64,000 nucleotides of DNA from contig CP137865.1 of NCBI GenBank assembly GCA_034406715.1, positions 1,364,001-1,428,000 of the forward strand, in the 5' to 3' direction. The stretch is from Rhodotorula mucilaginosa (lineage: Eukaryota; Basidiomycota; Microbotryomycetes; Sporidiobolales; Sporidiobolaceae). The position numbers were made by a program, and so were the translations under genes. This document shows positions 39,101 through 48,785 of this stretch, piece after piece; within the stretch, counting starts at the first letter, position 1, and each line of letters begins with the position of its first letter. Under the pieces are notes generated by a model. The model worked only from the letters and a program-made list of their open reading frames with translations. It had not been told where the DNA came from and did not search any database.

Positions 39101-41024
39101 CACCGAGGTACCGCCTCTGCTCTCGCCACGGCGTAGCGCCGACCTGGAACGGCGCCTGTCCCTTCTCTCTTGCCCCGACAGCGCTGCTGCCACTCGCATA
39201 CTTGTCACGAGGCAGAACCGACCTGCTGCGAGCGCCGCCACCCTCCATCCGCGTCCCCGCCGACCTCGACAAAAGAGGAACGTCATCCGGAAACTCGTTG
39301 GCCGCTCCGTCAGCGTCAAGATCGAGGTCACCGCTATCGTCGCCGAATGCTCCGTCCGCCGCGAGATCGTCGTCGATCCAACCTTCGAGGGCGTTGTCCA
39401 ACTCGGGGTCATCGTACTCGTCCTCGGACGCTTCCTCCTTGCGGAAGAGGTTACCCCCACCGGTACCGCCGCCGGCGCGAGACGAGGTCGAAGTCGAAGC
39501 CGAATCGCTGCGCTTGCGACCACCGGCGGCGCCAGCTTTCCCTTTCCCCCCATTCTCGACCGCCTTGGTCGAGCTTCCTCCAGCAGCGTGGTTCGAGTCG
39601 GCTGCTTTGGCGGGAGGAGGAGCACGCGCATTCGTAGGCGGTGCGAGCTTGTCCGGCACGGGGCCTTGCCACCTCGTCAACTGGCCCTTGTTGTCGATGT
39701 AGGCGAGCGAGTTGGCTCCGGGAGCAGGGTGGAACGCGAGCGAGGTGATGAGGCCGTGCGAGTGCGGCGTCCGCGCGACGATGGACCGGTCTTTGACGGA
39801 CCAGATGAGGATGTCCGACTCGTCAGCCGCGGCCGAGGCGAGGTAGAGACCGTTCGCCGAGAAGGCGACTGCCGAGACGCGCTGTGAGATGACGGAACCC
39901 AGATCGCGTGAGCTTCCTGACATTCGTGCCCATGTCAATCGTTACAAGCTTACGCCGGTGTGGCCCTTCTGATCGGCAAAGGCGCCCGTCTTTTGCCACG
40001 ACTCGCGCGAAACGATAGCAATGTCTGCATGGCAGCGACGTTGGTCAGAACCGGGCTCGCAGGCAGGTAGACCTCGAGACATGGGACTTGCCGGTGTCTT
40101 TGCCCGGGACGACGAAGAACTTGCCGGCAGGATGCCAGACAGCTTCGACCGAGTACTCTGATCTGCCCACGTAAAGAGAGTCTGTGAGCCGGTCGTCATC
40201 CACGCGTGCATTGTGACGTAAGTACTTACTCGGCGTTCTCGGCTTTGATCAGGCCGTCAAGCACCTGGACGCAAGTTGGCTCGGTGCCACTGTCGAGCTG
40301 CCAGACTCGGATCTGTCCGTCGACCGAGCTCGTCGTCTGCGCCATGCCAAAGTCCGGAGCGTCAGCACACCGCCGTAATCCGAGACTCTTCTGACGACCT
40401 CTCAACGCACGACGAAATGGCCGTCCGGACTCCAACTCGCTTCGCGAATACTCCGCGAGTGGCCGGTCAGGAGTTGGATCTTGGTCGGTTCTTTGACGTC
40501 GATCACTTTGGCGATGACTTCGTCCGAAGTGACGACGGCGCGTTTCCCGCGCGGGTCGAAGCGGACGCTCCGTGCGGGCAGGGAGAAGCGCGTCAGGAAC
40601 CCGTCGAGTTCGGTTTGGCCCGCCTTGTGCAGGACGACTTCGCCCGTCTCGCAAGCGGAAGCGAGATACTCGGCCTGTTCTCATCATTCACGCTCATCAG
40701 CATGGCCCTCGAACAGAACGCCGCTGGTACGGGGTGAACGTACTGAAGCTGCGATCGAAGTGACGGCTTCTTGGTGGTAGTCGATGATGGCGGGCTCCTC
40801 GCCCGTCTGTGCGTCTGGTCGCGCATCAAAGATGCGCATCAGTCCTTCATACCCGCTCGTGTACAGGTAGCTGTCGAAGGTGCCGAATCGAGGTGTCAGC
40901 GCGCGGGCGACTCTTCTCTTTGTACCGGAGAGAAGGCGACGTACCGTCCATCGGGGGAGAAGGCGAGGCGGGCGACTCCGTCCGCATGGGGAGTAATGAC
41001 GAGCTTGTCGCTGTCCTGCGCCAT
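36187..41024 (-). CDS. MCL1: Replisome adaptor Mcl1/Ctf4/AND-1 (WDHD1 family)
   Basis: It links the CMG helicase to DNA polymerase alpha and is needed for chromatid cohesion. It starts at 41024 (MAQDSDKLVITPHADGVARL). The N-terminal third is a WD40 propeller (SGYEGLMRIFDARPD, VRFDPRGKRAVVTSDE, ASWSPDGHFVV, SSVDGQIRVWQLDSGTEP, AVWHPAGKFFVVPGKDT, VAFSANGLYLASAAADESD). An acidic Ser-rich linker follows. The SepB/Ctf4 central domain includes IGYIYAVQRDEGQAVTIEFH, EEATALAIG and MYDSKGLLSILDR. The following helical domain contains QTEKHLLQIIQTFCKADRL and is followed by NPFAKRP repeats, KTLPGGKQTTLFGF, and a Ser/Gln-Thr/Gln-rich tail. The main frame meets TAG at 36457-36459. The same frame continues past it and splices into a last exon (36366-36187) holding SKLAQFAFKK, the conserved extreme C-terminal motif of the family. 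About ten introns. Confidence 0.88.
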
Positions 41025-41558
41025 CGTTGCGCGTGTCTCCGTCTGTCGAGGAGCGACAAGAGCTGAGGGATGCGTCGAGGCGCGGTGTCGCGAGGAGCGC
41101 TGTCTTCGAGGCTGCTGAGGACCCTAGTTCCGCCTGTCTAGTCGGCGTGCCACGGTCTCGGCAGTTGGTGTGTCTAACCTCCGCAGCAGCACTGTCAATG
41201 TGTGTAGAGCAGAGGGAGAGTCGGCCTCGCTCTGGCCGTCGTCCTCGTCGCGCGAATTCTTCATCAGCGCGACTCGACGCGTCAACCCTGCCCTCTTTCT
41301 CTTTCTCCCGGGCTATGCACAGGGTTCAAGCACTCGTAGAGATCAACGCAGAGACATAGCATAGCGCCCGGTGTAGCGCAACCGCCGAGGCACGGCACGG
41401 AAACACATCCGCTCCTTCTCTCGTCCGTCGACTTCGCCGAGACCGCGAGTCTGTAATCAGACATAAGAGCAGCGTGCACGACAAGGATAGTATTGCACCA
41501 CCTGTTCCATTAAAACCATGCGGCTCATAGGCCCCGGCCCGCGCGAGACCGCACGATC
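41025..41558. promoter_or_regulatory. MCL1 promoter and 3' flank of SR-rich gene
   Basis: Head-to-tail spacer on the minus strand. The MCB-like octamer at 41276-41283 lies about 250 bp upstream of the MCL1 ATG; nothing else is recognised. Confidence 0.4.
41276..41283. promoter_or_regulatory. MCB/MBF-like palindrome GACGCGTC
   Basis: Contains ACGCGT. In budding and fission yeast this box drives G1/S expression of replication genes, which would suit MCL1. It is identical to the octamer upstream of the Tdp1-like gene. Confidence 0.4.
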
Positions 41559-44236
41559 TCAGTACCCACTCGCGCTCATCGTCATGCTCATCGCCACCGC
41601 CGCCACCGGCGGAGCGGTCGCGGGATCCTCGCCATGCGCGAGTCGCCTCACTTCCTTGGCCGTCGCAGCCTCGGCGAGCGCCACCTGCAAGGTCGCGTCG
41701 ATCGCGAACTGGGAGACGAGTTGGGCGTGGTACGGTTCGAGGAGAGCGCGGCGAGTTTCGCGGAGGCGCTGGATCTGCAAGTGGGTGAGGAGCGGTTGAG
41801 AGAGAACGAAAGGGTTAGGTGGTCTGCAGCTGATAGGGCGACTCGGAGGATGACCGATCCCAGAGAGAGGGAGAGAGAGAGAGAGACACCGGAGAGAAAG
41901 GGAGCGAAAGAACAAACCCTCACCTGAGCCTCAAACTCGACTCCCGGACTGACCAACATCGCTCCCGTCACCCCAGGCACGAGGTTCAAATACCCGTTCG
42001 CACTCGCCGGCAACCACTTGACCAACACCGACCTCCTCCTCACGCTCTCTCTCACTTCTCGCTCTCGCGCCTGGAGCGCTTCGACGCGCTCGCGGTCGGC
42101 GGCGAGGCGGGCGAGGTCTGCTTCGGATAGAGGGGCAGGAGGAGCGGGAGGAGCAGGTCGAGAGGGTGGCGGCGCCGGCGGTGGGGGCGGATGCGCTTGC
42201 GAGTGGCGAGAAGGAGTCGAAGCCGCAGCCGCAGGGAGAGACGGCGATCGTGAACGCCGCCCCCCACCTCCAAGCGATCCTCTGCCAGACGCAGTGCGCG
42301 CAGGAGGTGGCGACGTCGACTGTTCGCGCGACCGAGAGAGGGAGCGCATCACAGCAGGTCCAGTCGGCGGCGGCGGCGGTTGCAAGGAAGAAGAAGAAAT
42401 CTGCGTCGAGGAGGTCGAGGTCTGACCCGTCCTCCACGCTTTCGGTCCCGTCGGCGGAGTCGCCGCTGCCGCCGTTCCGGTCGAACCACTGACGAGCGCC
42501 CTCGGCCCCGTCGGCGGTACTTTGTGCGCGGCGGAGCTCGCAAACCTGCTGCTGCTGCCGCCCGCTCGCGGCCCAGTCGGAACCGCCCCACCACTCGCAA
42601 ATGTCCCAGTGGTGGGTGAGTTCGCAGTCGAAGAGGAGGAGGAGGGAGTGCCTTGCTGCTGCTGAGCCGAGATGGGACGGAACCCGCTCCGCGGTCCAGT
42701 CGGGACGACGACGCGCTCCCGATCCCGATCCCGATCCGAATCGCCCCGCGCGGTAGTAGGAGGAGGACTGTTGCGCGTCCTGGCCGATCCTCTCGGGAGC
42801 GAAAAAGGAAGAGGAGATCTGTCTCTGTCCCGCGCACCCGAGCTTCCTCCTCCTCCTCCTCGCGAAGGACCCGGAGAGAGCGACCTCCTCCGACTGTTGC
42901 CGCTGCTCGCACTCGGAGGTGGCGCGAACCTGTCTGAGCCTCGACGGCGCGATGGGGACCTCGATCGGTCTCGCGAGACAGCAGGATGCGGCGCCGGCGG
43001 CGGCGGTGGCGGCGGAGATGGCGACAAGGGCGTTCTCGAGCGACTGATTCGACCACGCGGCGGCGGAGCGGGGGCGGGATTGTTGTTGTTGTTGTTGTTT
43101 CCCGAGACAGAGCCACGTCTTGCTGATGCGGCATCACGTCGTGGACCGTCGTCGTCGCGCGGTGGCAGTGGCAGTGGCAGTGGTCCGCGCCGGTCTGCTC
43201 GACCACCGCCCGAGAATGGCGCGTGCGAAGGCGGCGGCGGAGGCGGAGAACGGGAGAAAGAACGTCTCCTCGGCGGCGGACGACCGGAACTGGAACCGGG
43301 AGGAGGTGATCTCGACCGGGGTCGGTATGGCCCGCCGCCGTGTAGCGGAGGCGGAGGCGACCTGTACCTCCTCCCGCCTCCTCGATCGAAAGGAGGCGGT
43401 GAGCGCGACATGGACCGTCCGCGAGGAGGACCGTATCCTCCGCCTCGGGGAGAGGGAGACCGCCGACGACGGTAGTCTGGAGGCGAAGGAGGTCCTCCTC
43501 CGTAGCGACGCGGCGGACTGCGACTCCTCGAACGACCGCGACGCATGTAGGCTGTGTGAAGCCAGTGTTTGGGTTAGAAAGAAAGACGCGCGCGCGAGGG
43601 AGAGAGAGGGGGAGAAAAGTCCGACTCACGCGGTGGAGATCTTGAGAACGGTCTACGCCTCGGCGGCGAATCCGGATAGCCCCCTCCTCCTCGGCGGTAG
43701 TCGCCACCGCCACCTCGACCGCCGTACGGAGGAGGACCTCCTCGCCTCCCGGGTGGTGACCGACTGCGACTCCTGGCCCCCCAAGAGCCTCTCGATGTGA
43801 AACTGCGTGCGGGACTGATACTCCGGCTGTTACGCCTCCCCCTCGACGACAGCGGTGGCGGTCGCCTCCTGTCGTCGTCCCAGTACGGATCGCGGTCTCC
43901 TCCCCGTCTCGGTCCCATCGAGGACGGGGGTGGTGGTGCTCTAGAAGAATACGGTCGGCTGGCGCGGTCATCTCGCGGCGGGAGCGGCGGGAGAGGAGGA
44001 GAACTCCTCCTCGGAGCAGTGGGCTCGTCTAGCTCTTCGCCTTCTTCCCTGTCATCGCTGTGCGGCGGGGGTGGGCCGCCCAGGGGAGCCTGAGGACGGA
44101 GGGGCAACCCGGTCGGCGGCGGCGGTTTCCCGGCAGCGGCGGGTGACGGTGGTCGAGCGGTCGTCGTTCCTGCTCCTGTTGCTGTTGCTGTTGCTGGGCT
44201 GCTCGCGCTCGTGGAGGGTTTGGCGGGCAAGGTCAT
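41559..44236 (-). CDS. SR/Pro-rich disordered protein with C-terminal helix
   Basis: Three exons (44236-43630, 43551-41924, 41774-41559) give 816 residues. Most of it is disordered: RSRSRSPP-type Arg/Ser repeats, poly-Pro runs, RGG/RYGGG segments and a poly-Asn run. A motif P-T-G-P-R/K recurs about six times (VPTGPRSGF, VPTGPRAGG, PPTGPRALV, PPTGPKAW...). The only ordered parts are a helical block near LARLAADRERVEALQARERE, a segment VKWLPASANGYLNLVPGVTG, and a final helix IQRLRETRRALLEPYHAQ...ATLQVALAEAATAKEVRR. The composition suggests a nuclear, splicing- or transcription-linked protein, but no named family was recognised. Long open frames on the opposite strand (for example 42672-43475) are by-products of the GC-rich repeats. 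Start MTLPAKPSTSASS chosen as the first ATG of the continuous frame after the likely promoter. Confidence 0.72.
41865..41885. repeat. (GA)n microsatellite in intron
   Basis: GA run inside the last intron of the SR-rich gene; read as CT on the coding strand, it contributes to a pyrimidine tract. Confidence 0.75.
43078..43100. repeat. (TTG)n repeat encoding poly-Asn on the minus strand
   Basis: Seven or so AAC codons on the coding (minus) strand of the SR-rich gene. Confidence 0.75.
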
Positions 44237-44474
44237 GGCGATGGCGTTCCTCGCGACGTCGAGCGAAGCGAGTGCGGCACAGAGCAGAAGCCCAGGCTGG
44301 CTAGCAGAGCGTGTATCTCTACGCACTCGCTTACTGCAGTTGGCCTCTAGCCGCCGCTGTGTGTCGAGAGAGCGGGAGACCCAAAGGCGACAAAGTCATC
44401 GAGCACGTGAAGTCGACTCGAGGTTGCGTTCTACCTCTGCGTGGACCGGATTGGGGATACGGGAATTGCAAAGC

Positions 44475-46062
44475 ATGGAAAGCAGAGTAGACCAATCCAG
44501 CCTCGCGTCCACTTCTACCTCCGAATCGCCGCAGTCCGAGATGGACGTCGCCTCCCCATCGACCCACAACGAAGCAAAGTCGACCCGGACGAGGAAAAAC
44601 AAACCGCGGATCGTACTCCAAGGCACGCCCGACGAGATCCTCGACCGCAACGCAGCGAGGAGCGCCTCGCCCGCCTTTGTCGAGAAACTCGTCGCCCGCG
44701 CAGGGACCCACTGGAACAAGTTCTACTCGAACCACGCAAAGAACCCGGCGACGAACCAGTTCTTTAAAGACCGCCACTGGACCGACAGGGAGTGGCCCCA
44801 ACTTGCGCAACTCGCCGAACCCGTCGACCCAAAGGGGAAGGGGAAAGCGGTCCTCGAAGTCGGATGCGGCACCGGCGCCTTCATTTACCCGTACAGTCTT
44901 TTCCCGCTTGCGTTCTTTTCGAACGATACTAATCCTCTCGATGCTGCAGGTTGCTCGAACGGTATCCGCAAGCTCGCTACGTCGCATTCGACTTTGCGAA
45001 AAAGTGAGCTGCCTTTCTCTCTTCTCTTCTCTTCTCTTTTCTTTTCCAGTCGGACCTCTTGCTTACCGGGGATCCATCTTGCAGAGCGGTCGAGCTCACC
45101 AAGGTCGGTGGAATTATCACCATCCACCCGAAAACACGCAAACTGCGGTGCAGTTTTTACAGCGAGCGAGAAACAGTTGCTAACGACCTCCTCTCTTACG
45201 TCTGCCGCCCCCTCCCGCCACAGAACCACCCACTTTACAACCCCTCGTCATGCCACATCTTCCAACACGACCTCACCCTCCCTCTCTCGTCCCTCTCCGA
45301 CAAGCTCGCCTCCCCGCCACCCGAATTCGGAGACCCGATCCTCCCCGGCTCGTTCGACATTGTCAGCTGCGTCTTTGTCCTGTCGGCGTTGCCGCCGCAT
45401 AAACAAGCCGAGGCAGTCAAGTCGCTTATCTCGGTTCGTTCTTCTCTCCGGTGTCCTCTCTCTCTCTCCTTTTCGGTTTCCTGGACCTCGACCCGTGGAT
45501 GCTGACGAGATTGCTGATTCGTCCGCTGTAACAGCTTCTAGCCCCGGGAGGCTGGCTCCTCTTCCGAGACTATGCCCTCCGCGACGCCGCCCAACTGCGG
45601 TTCCATTCGCTCCCTTCCGCTTCGTATGCGACCGAACCTTCGCTCCTCTCGCCTCGGACAAGACCTCCTCCACCTGCGACTTGTACTCCAGCTTCCGATT
45701 CGGTTCCAGACCCTGCCGCTCCGACAGGAGGGGACGATACTCCTCTTTCGACTCGGACGACGACGACGCCGCCGGCAACAACAACGCCAGCGACCGCCCC
45801 TACCACGACGGCGCCGTCACCAATCGACGCCAACTTACCCTTCTACCGCCGCGGCGACAACACCCTCACCTACTTTTTCACCCCCTCCGAAATCACTTCG
45901 TTCGTCACTTCCGCCCTCAACGACTTGAGGCAGGAGGGCGACGAAGGTGGGGTCGAGTTGGAAGGGTCCGTGGAGGTCGTCGAGCGTGAGATGGAGAACC
46001 GGAAGGAAGGGTGGGGTTGTACGAGGCGGTTCGTGCATGGGAGTTGGAAGAGGGTGCGATGA
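44475..46062 (+). CDS. tRNA N3-methylcytidine methyltransferase (Trm140/METTL2-6-8 family)
   Basis: SAM-dependent enzyme that makes m3C32 in the anticodon loop of Thr/Ser tRNAs. The family signature is clear: HWNKFYSNHAKN...FFKDRHWTDREWPQL. The SAM motif VLEVGCGTGAFIYP is followed by LLERYPQARYVAFDFAKKAV, then HDLTLPLSSL, the motif IV-like DIVSCVFVLSALPPHK, and LLAPGGWLLFRDYALRDAAQLRF. The C-terminal motif FYRRGDNTLTYFF is present. Between AQLRF and FYRRGD the protein carries an extra Thr/Pro/Ser/Asp-rich stretch of about 70 residues not found in animal METTL2. Four exons or more (introns near 44889-44949, 45002-45082, about 45110-45221 and 45433-45536). The ATG at 44475 (MESRVDQSS) is taken as the start. 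Divergent from the SR-rich gene with only about 240 bp between. Confidence 0.88.
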
Positions 46063-46477
46063 AACAAGGAGTTAATGGGCGCGAACTTCTCCCTTTTTCG
46101 CACTACCGATGCAAATCAAGTTCCAGTTCGCTCTCAGCATGGTTGGCCTAGAGCCCGCCCCAACGCAAGCGTGCCTAATACTCTGATCTTCCGATACGCG
46201 AGGACGATGGCTGCGTGCAAAAGGTGTTTCGCATTGTCAAGAAAAGAGAGAGAGAGGATGCGGAGGGGGAAGAGGAGTGGAGTAGACTAGATACAAAAGT
46301 GGATGTGCGAGGGCGTGGATTAAGTTGGGCAAGTAAGTCTGTACGTGTGTTGGGGGGAGGCTATTAGGAGGAGGAGGATATGAAATGGGAAGCCTCTAAA
46401 TGGGCGCTGAGATGCGATGATAGGGGAGAAGAGGCGCGGGAAAAGACGGTTCAGGCTGCGATCACAGAGAACCCGGC
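46063..46477. other. Convergent 3' regions of methyltransferase and rhodopsin genes
   Basis: G-rich on the + strand (tracts of GGAGGAGGAGG near 46366-46380), without recognisable coding blocks. Probably two 3' UTRs. Confidence 0.4.
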
Positions 46478-47783
46478 TTAGACGGCACGTTCAGCGGTCT
46501 GAGTGCCCGGAGCAGCGGCGTGGAAACGGTGACCGTCGCCGGCGACGCCGTCGTTCCCGGTGATGCCAGTCGCGGTCGAAGCACGCGGAGTCGCAACGGC
46601 CGAACCGTTCACCTTCTCGGGGCCGAGGAGACCCTGGTGAGCGCCGTCCGAGACCTTTGACGACGAGAGTCCGAGGCGAGCGTAGTCCAGTTGGGAGATG
46701 GCCAAGATGTGGACGAACGAAAAGACGGGTTTCGCGAGGATGTCGAGCACGCCGTAGAAGACCATTTCGGAATCGACCGAGATGACGTTGCCGCCTTCGC
46801 AGAGACCCCACGCGATCGGGTACAGGAGCCAGAGGAACGAGAGGATCGAGGTCGACGTGAGGTAGGCGCGGGAGAAGCCGGTGCCGAGGCGGGCGGCGGA
46901 GGCGCGCGCGGGAACGAGGAGCATGTACCAGATGAAGATGAGGGCGGCGCAGCCAAATGCGAAGAAGCCCTGCGAGACGCAACATAGTGGAAACCGCAGG
47001 TCAGGATGCCGCTCTGATCCCACGCAACTCTCGAGATCTTCGAAGGAAAAGCGCGACTTGCCCACTTGTAACGCGAGACGACGAGCGATCCGATGAGACC
47101 GGTCTCAATCATGACCAGGTCCATAAAGATGATCTGGGGAAGGGAGAGGAAAGTCGTCAGGCATACACTTGAGCGGCGCCGGGAGATGCAAGAAAGAGAC
47201 GCACGATGAAGAGTTGCGAGAGAGGGAGACCGGTGGTGAGGAGCAGCTCGAGGAGCAGCATCGGGGTCGTGATTGTCCAGTCGATGTAGCGCGCGTACCA
47301 AACCTGACGGTAAGGAATGGGGTAACCGCCGTCCGCCGCGCCTCGAACCCACTCGACCTGGACCGGAGTGGCACCGAGGTCGGACGCCATGGCGAAGCTG
47401 ACAGGGCACACGTCAGTAAACCGGGTCTCGAATACCTGCGGCGGAAGAAGAGGAGGACCTACTATGCGATCGAAGCGGTTGCGCAGAGGGCAGCGGCCAA
47501 CTCGTGGAAGGCACGCTCGCCGACGGGGCGGGTCGTGTGGCCGAGGACGAGGAGGACGATGGCGGACAAGGCCATGACCGAAAAGACGGCCCAGAGCCAG
47601 TCCGATCCGTGCGTGGTCAGGTTGTAGTTGGCATTTGGCTGCGATTCCGAATCACGATGTAAGCGCTCGTCGGAATCCAACGATCCCGTATTGCTTCTTC
47701 TTGGTCAGTGAGAGAGATTACACACCGGGTTAAGCTCGAGAGCATTGTTGCGCTTGACGAGGAAGTTGGTGACAGACTCCATC
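46478..47783 (-). CDS. Microbial (fungal type I) rhodopsin, probable proton pump
   Basis: Seven-helix retinal protein of the CarO/LR type, about 320 residues. Starts at 47783 (MESVTNFLVKRNN) and has about five exons. Residues that decide function can be mapped on bacteriorhodopsin: helix C ARYIDWTITTPMLLLELL has the Arg82, Asp85 and Thr89 counterparts, with Glu in place of the Asp96 proton donor. The CEGGNVISVDSEMVF loop has both release-group glutamates (194, 204). Helix G LDILAKPVFSF has Asp212 and the retinal-binding Lys216. With the Lys present it is not a Hsp30-like opsin relative. The expected activity is light-driven outward proton pumping across the plasma membrane, with retinal coming from beta-carotene. 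A C-terminal tail of about 65 residues is Ala/Thr/Gly-rich. No carotenoid gene lies in the window. Confidence 0.93.
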
Positions 47784-48785
47784 GCAGTTGACGTAGGATC
47801 GGCCGAGCACGTGAAAGTCGGAGAGGGATTCGACGAGGATGAGCGGGCTACCTCGATGGCTGAGCACGCACGAAGCGATCGAAGCTCGCTTGTAAGTAGC
47901 TGAAAGTAGTTCGAGTGTGAAAGCGCAGTGCACGGGAAGGAAGGAAAGGAAGAGAGCTTCGAGGGCACGCTGCAGCAGGACCACTTGACCGACCGTCGAG
48001 GAGGAGGTCGTCATCGCGTGTTGGACGGATCGAGGTCGGCCTCCTCGTCGGTCGTCGTGCCTAAACTTAGATTCAACCCAAACACGGGATTCGCGGAGTT
48101 GTGTTGGACGCTGAGCAAGCTCGATGCTCAAGTCGCCTCTCGATGACGTTGAACCACGACGAGACCGAATCGGGTCGAGCGCCTGACCTCCTCGAGTGCT
48201 CTCGATGCAAACACCCTGTCCCGAATGTTCAGGCTTACCGTCAGATGTAAGGAGGCTTCAAGACCGTCATGATGGAGGCATATCTTTCGGCGCCATCCGC
48301 CGAACCGTCCGAGGCCGTCCGGTAGTCACACCAATTAATTGGACGAAACACGCATCTACGCCTCGTCCGTCGACTGCTCTCGGCCGGATGGCTTGGCGCA
48401 GTACGCTGTAGCCGTTGCTTTCGCTTTCGCTAAAACAGCCGACCCTGGTACGCTATGCAGAGGTGGCGGCAGGCCTCCGACATTCGATGACCTTCTCATC
48501 CGAGAGTGATCTTGCGAGCGGGCCAAAGCTTGCGACCGCGAGATGAGGACTGCAGCTGGTCAAGATCGCCCACCTGATAAGGCGCGGACATGAATAAGCT
48601 CTGATCTGTAGTGCGAAGTGCTCGCCGACAGCATCCGAATCGGTACCGTAACGTCGATCCCTGCCGGCTTCTGAGTTCGGCCTCGTTCGCACCATCATCA
48701 TCACCCATCTCTTACGCAAGCAATCGCTTACTGCACATAGCGCTCAAAGTACTCGCTGGAAAGAACGCATGTTTACGCTCATTCG
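47784..48785. promoter_or_regulatory. Rhodopsin promoter and 3' flank of hydrolase gene
   Basis: One kilobase upstream of the rhodopsin start, the second longest gap in the window. No TATA box at the expected place and no gene blocks recognised. The length would allow complex (for example light or carbon) control, but no motif supports that. Confidence 0.35.

Noticed and set aside
42672-43475. Long + strand open frame of 267 codons rich in Gly/Arg
   Set aside because: It is antisense to the SR-rich gene; GC-rich codon repeats leave few stops on either strand. No initiation context or domain supports it.
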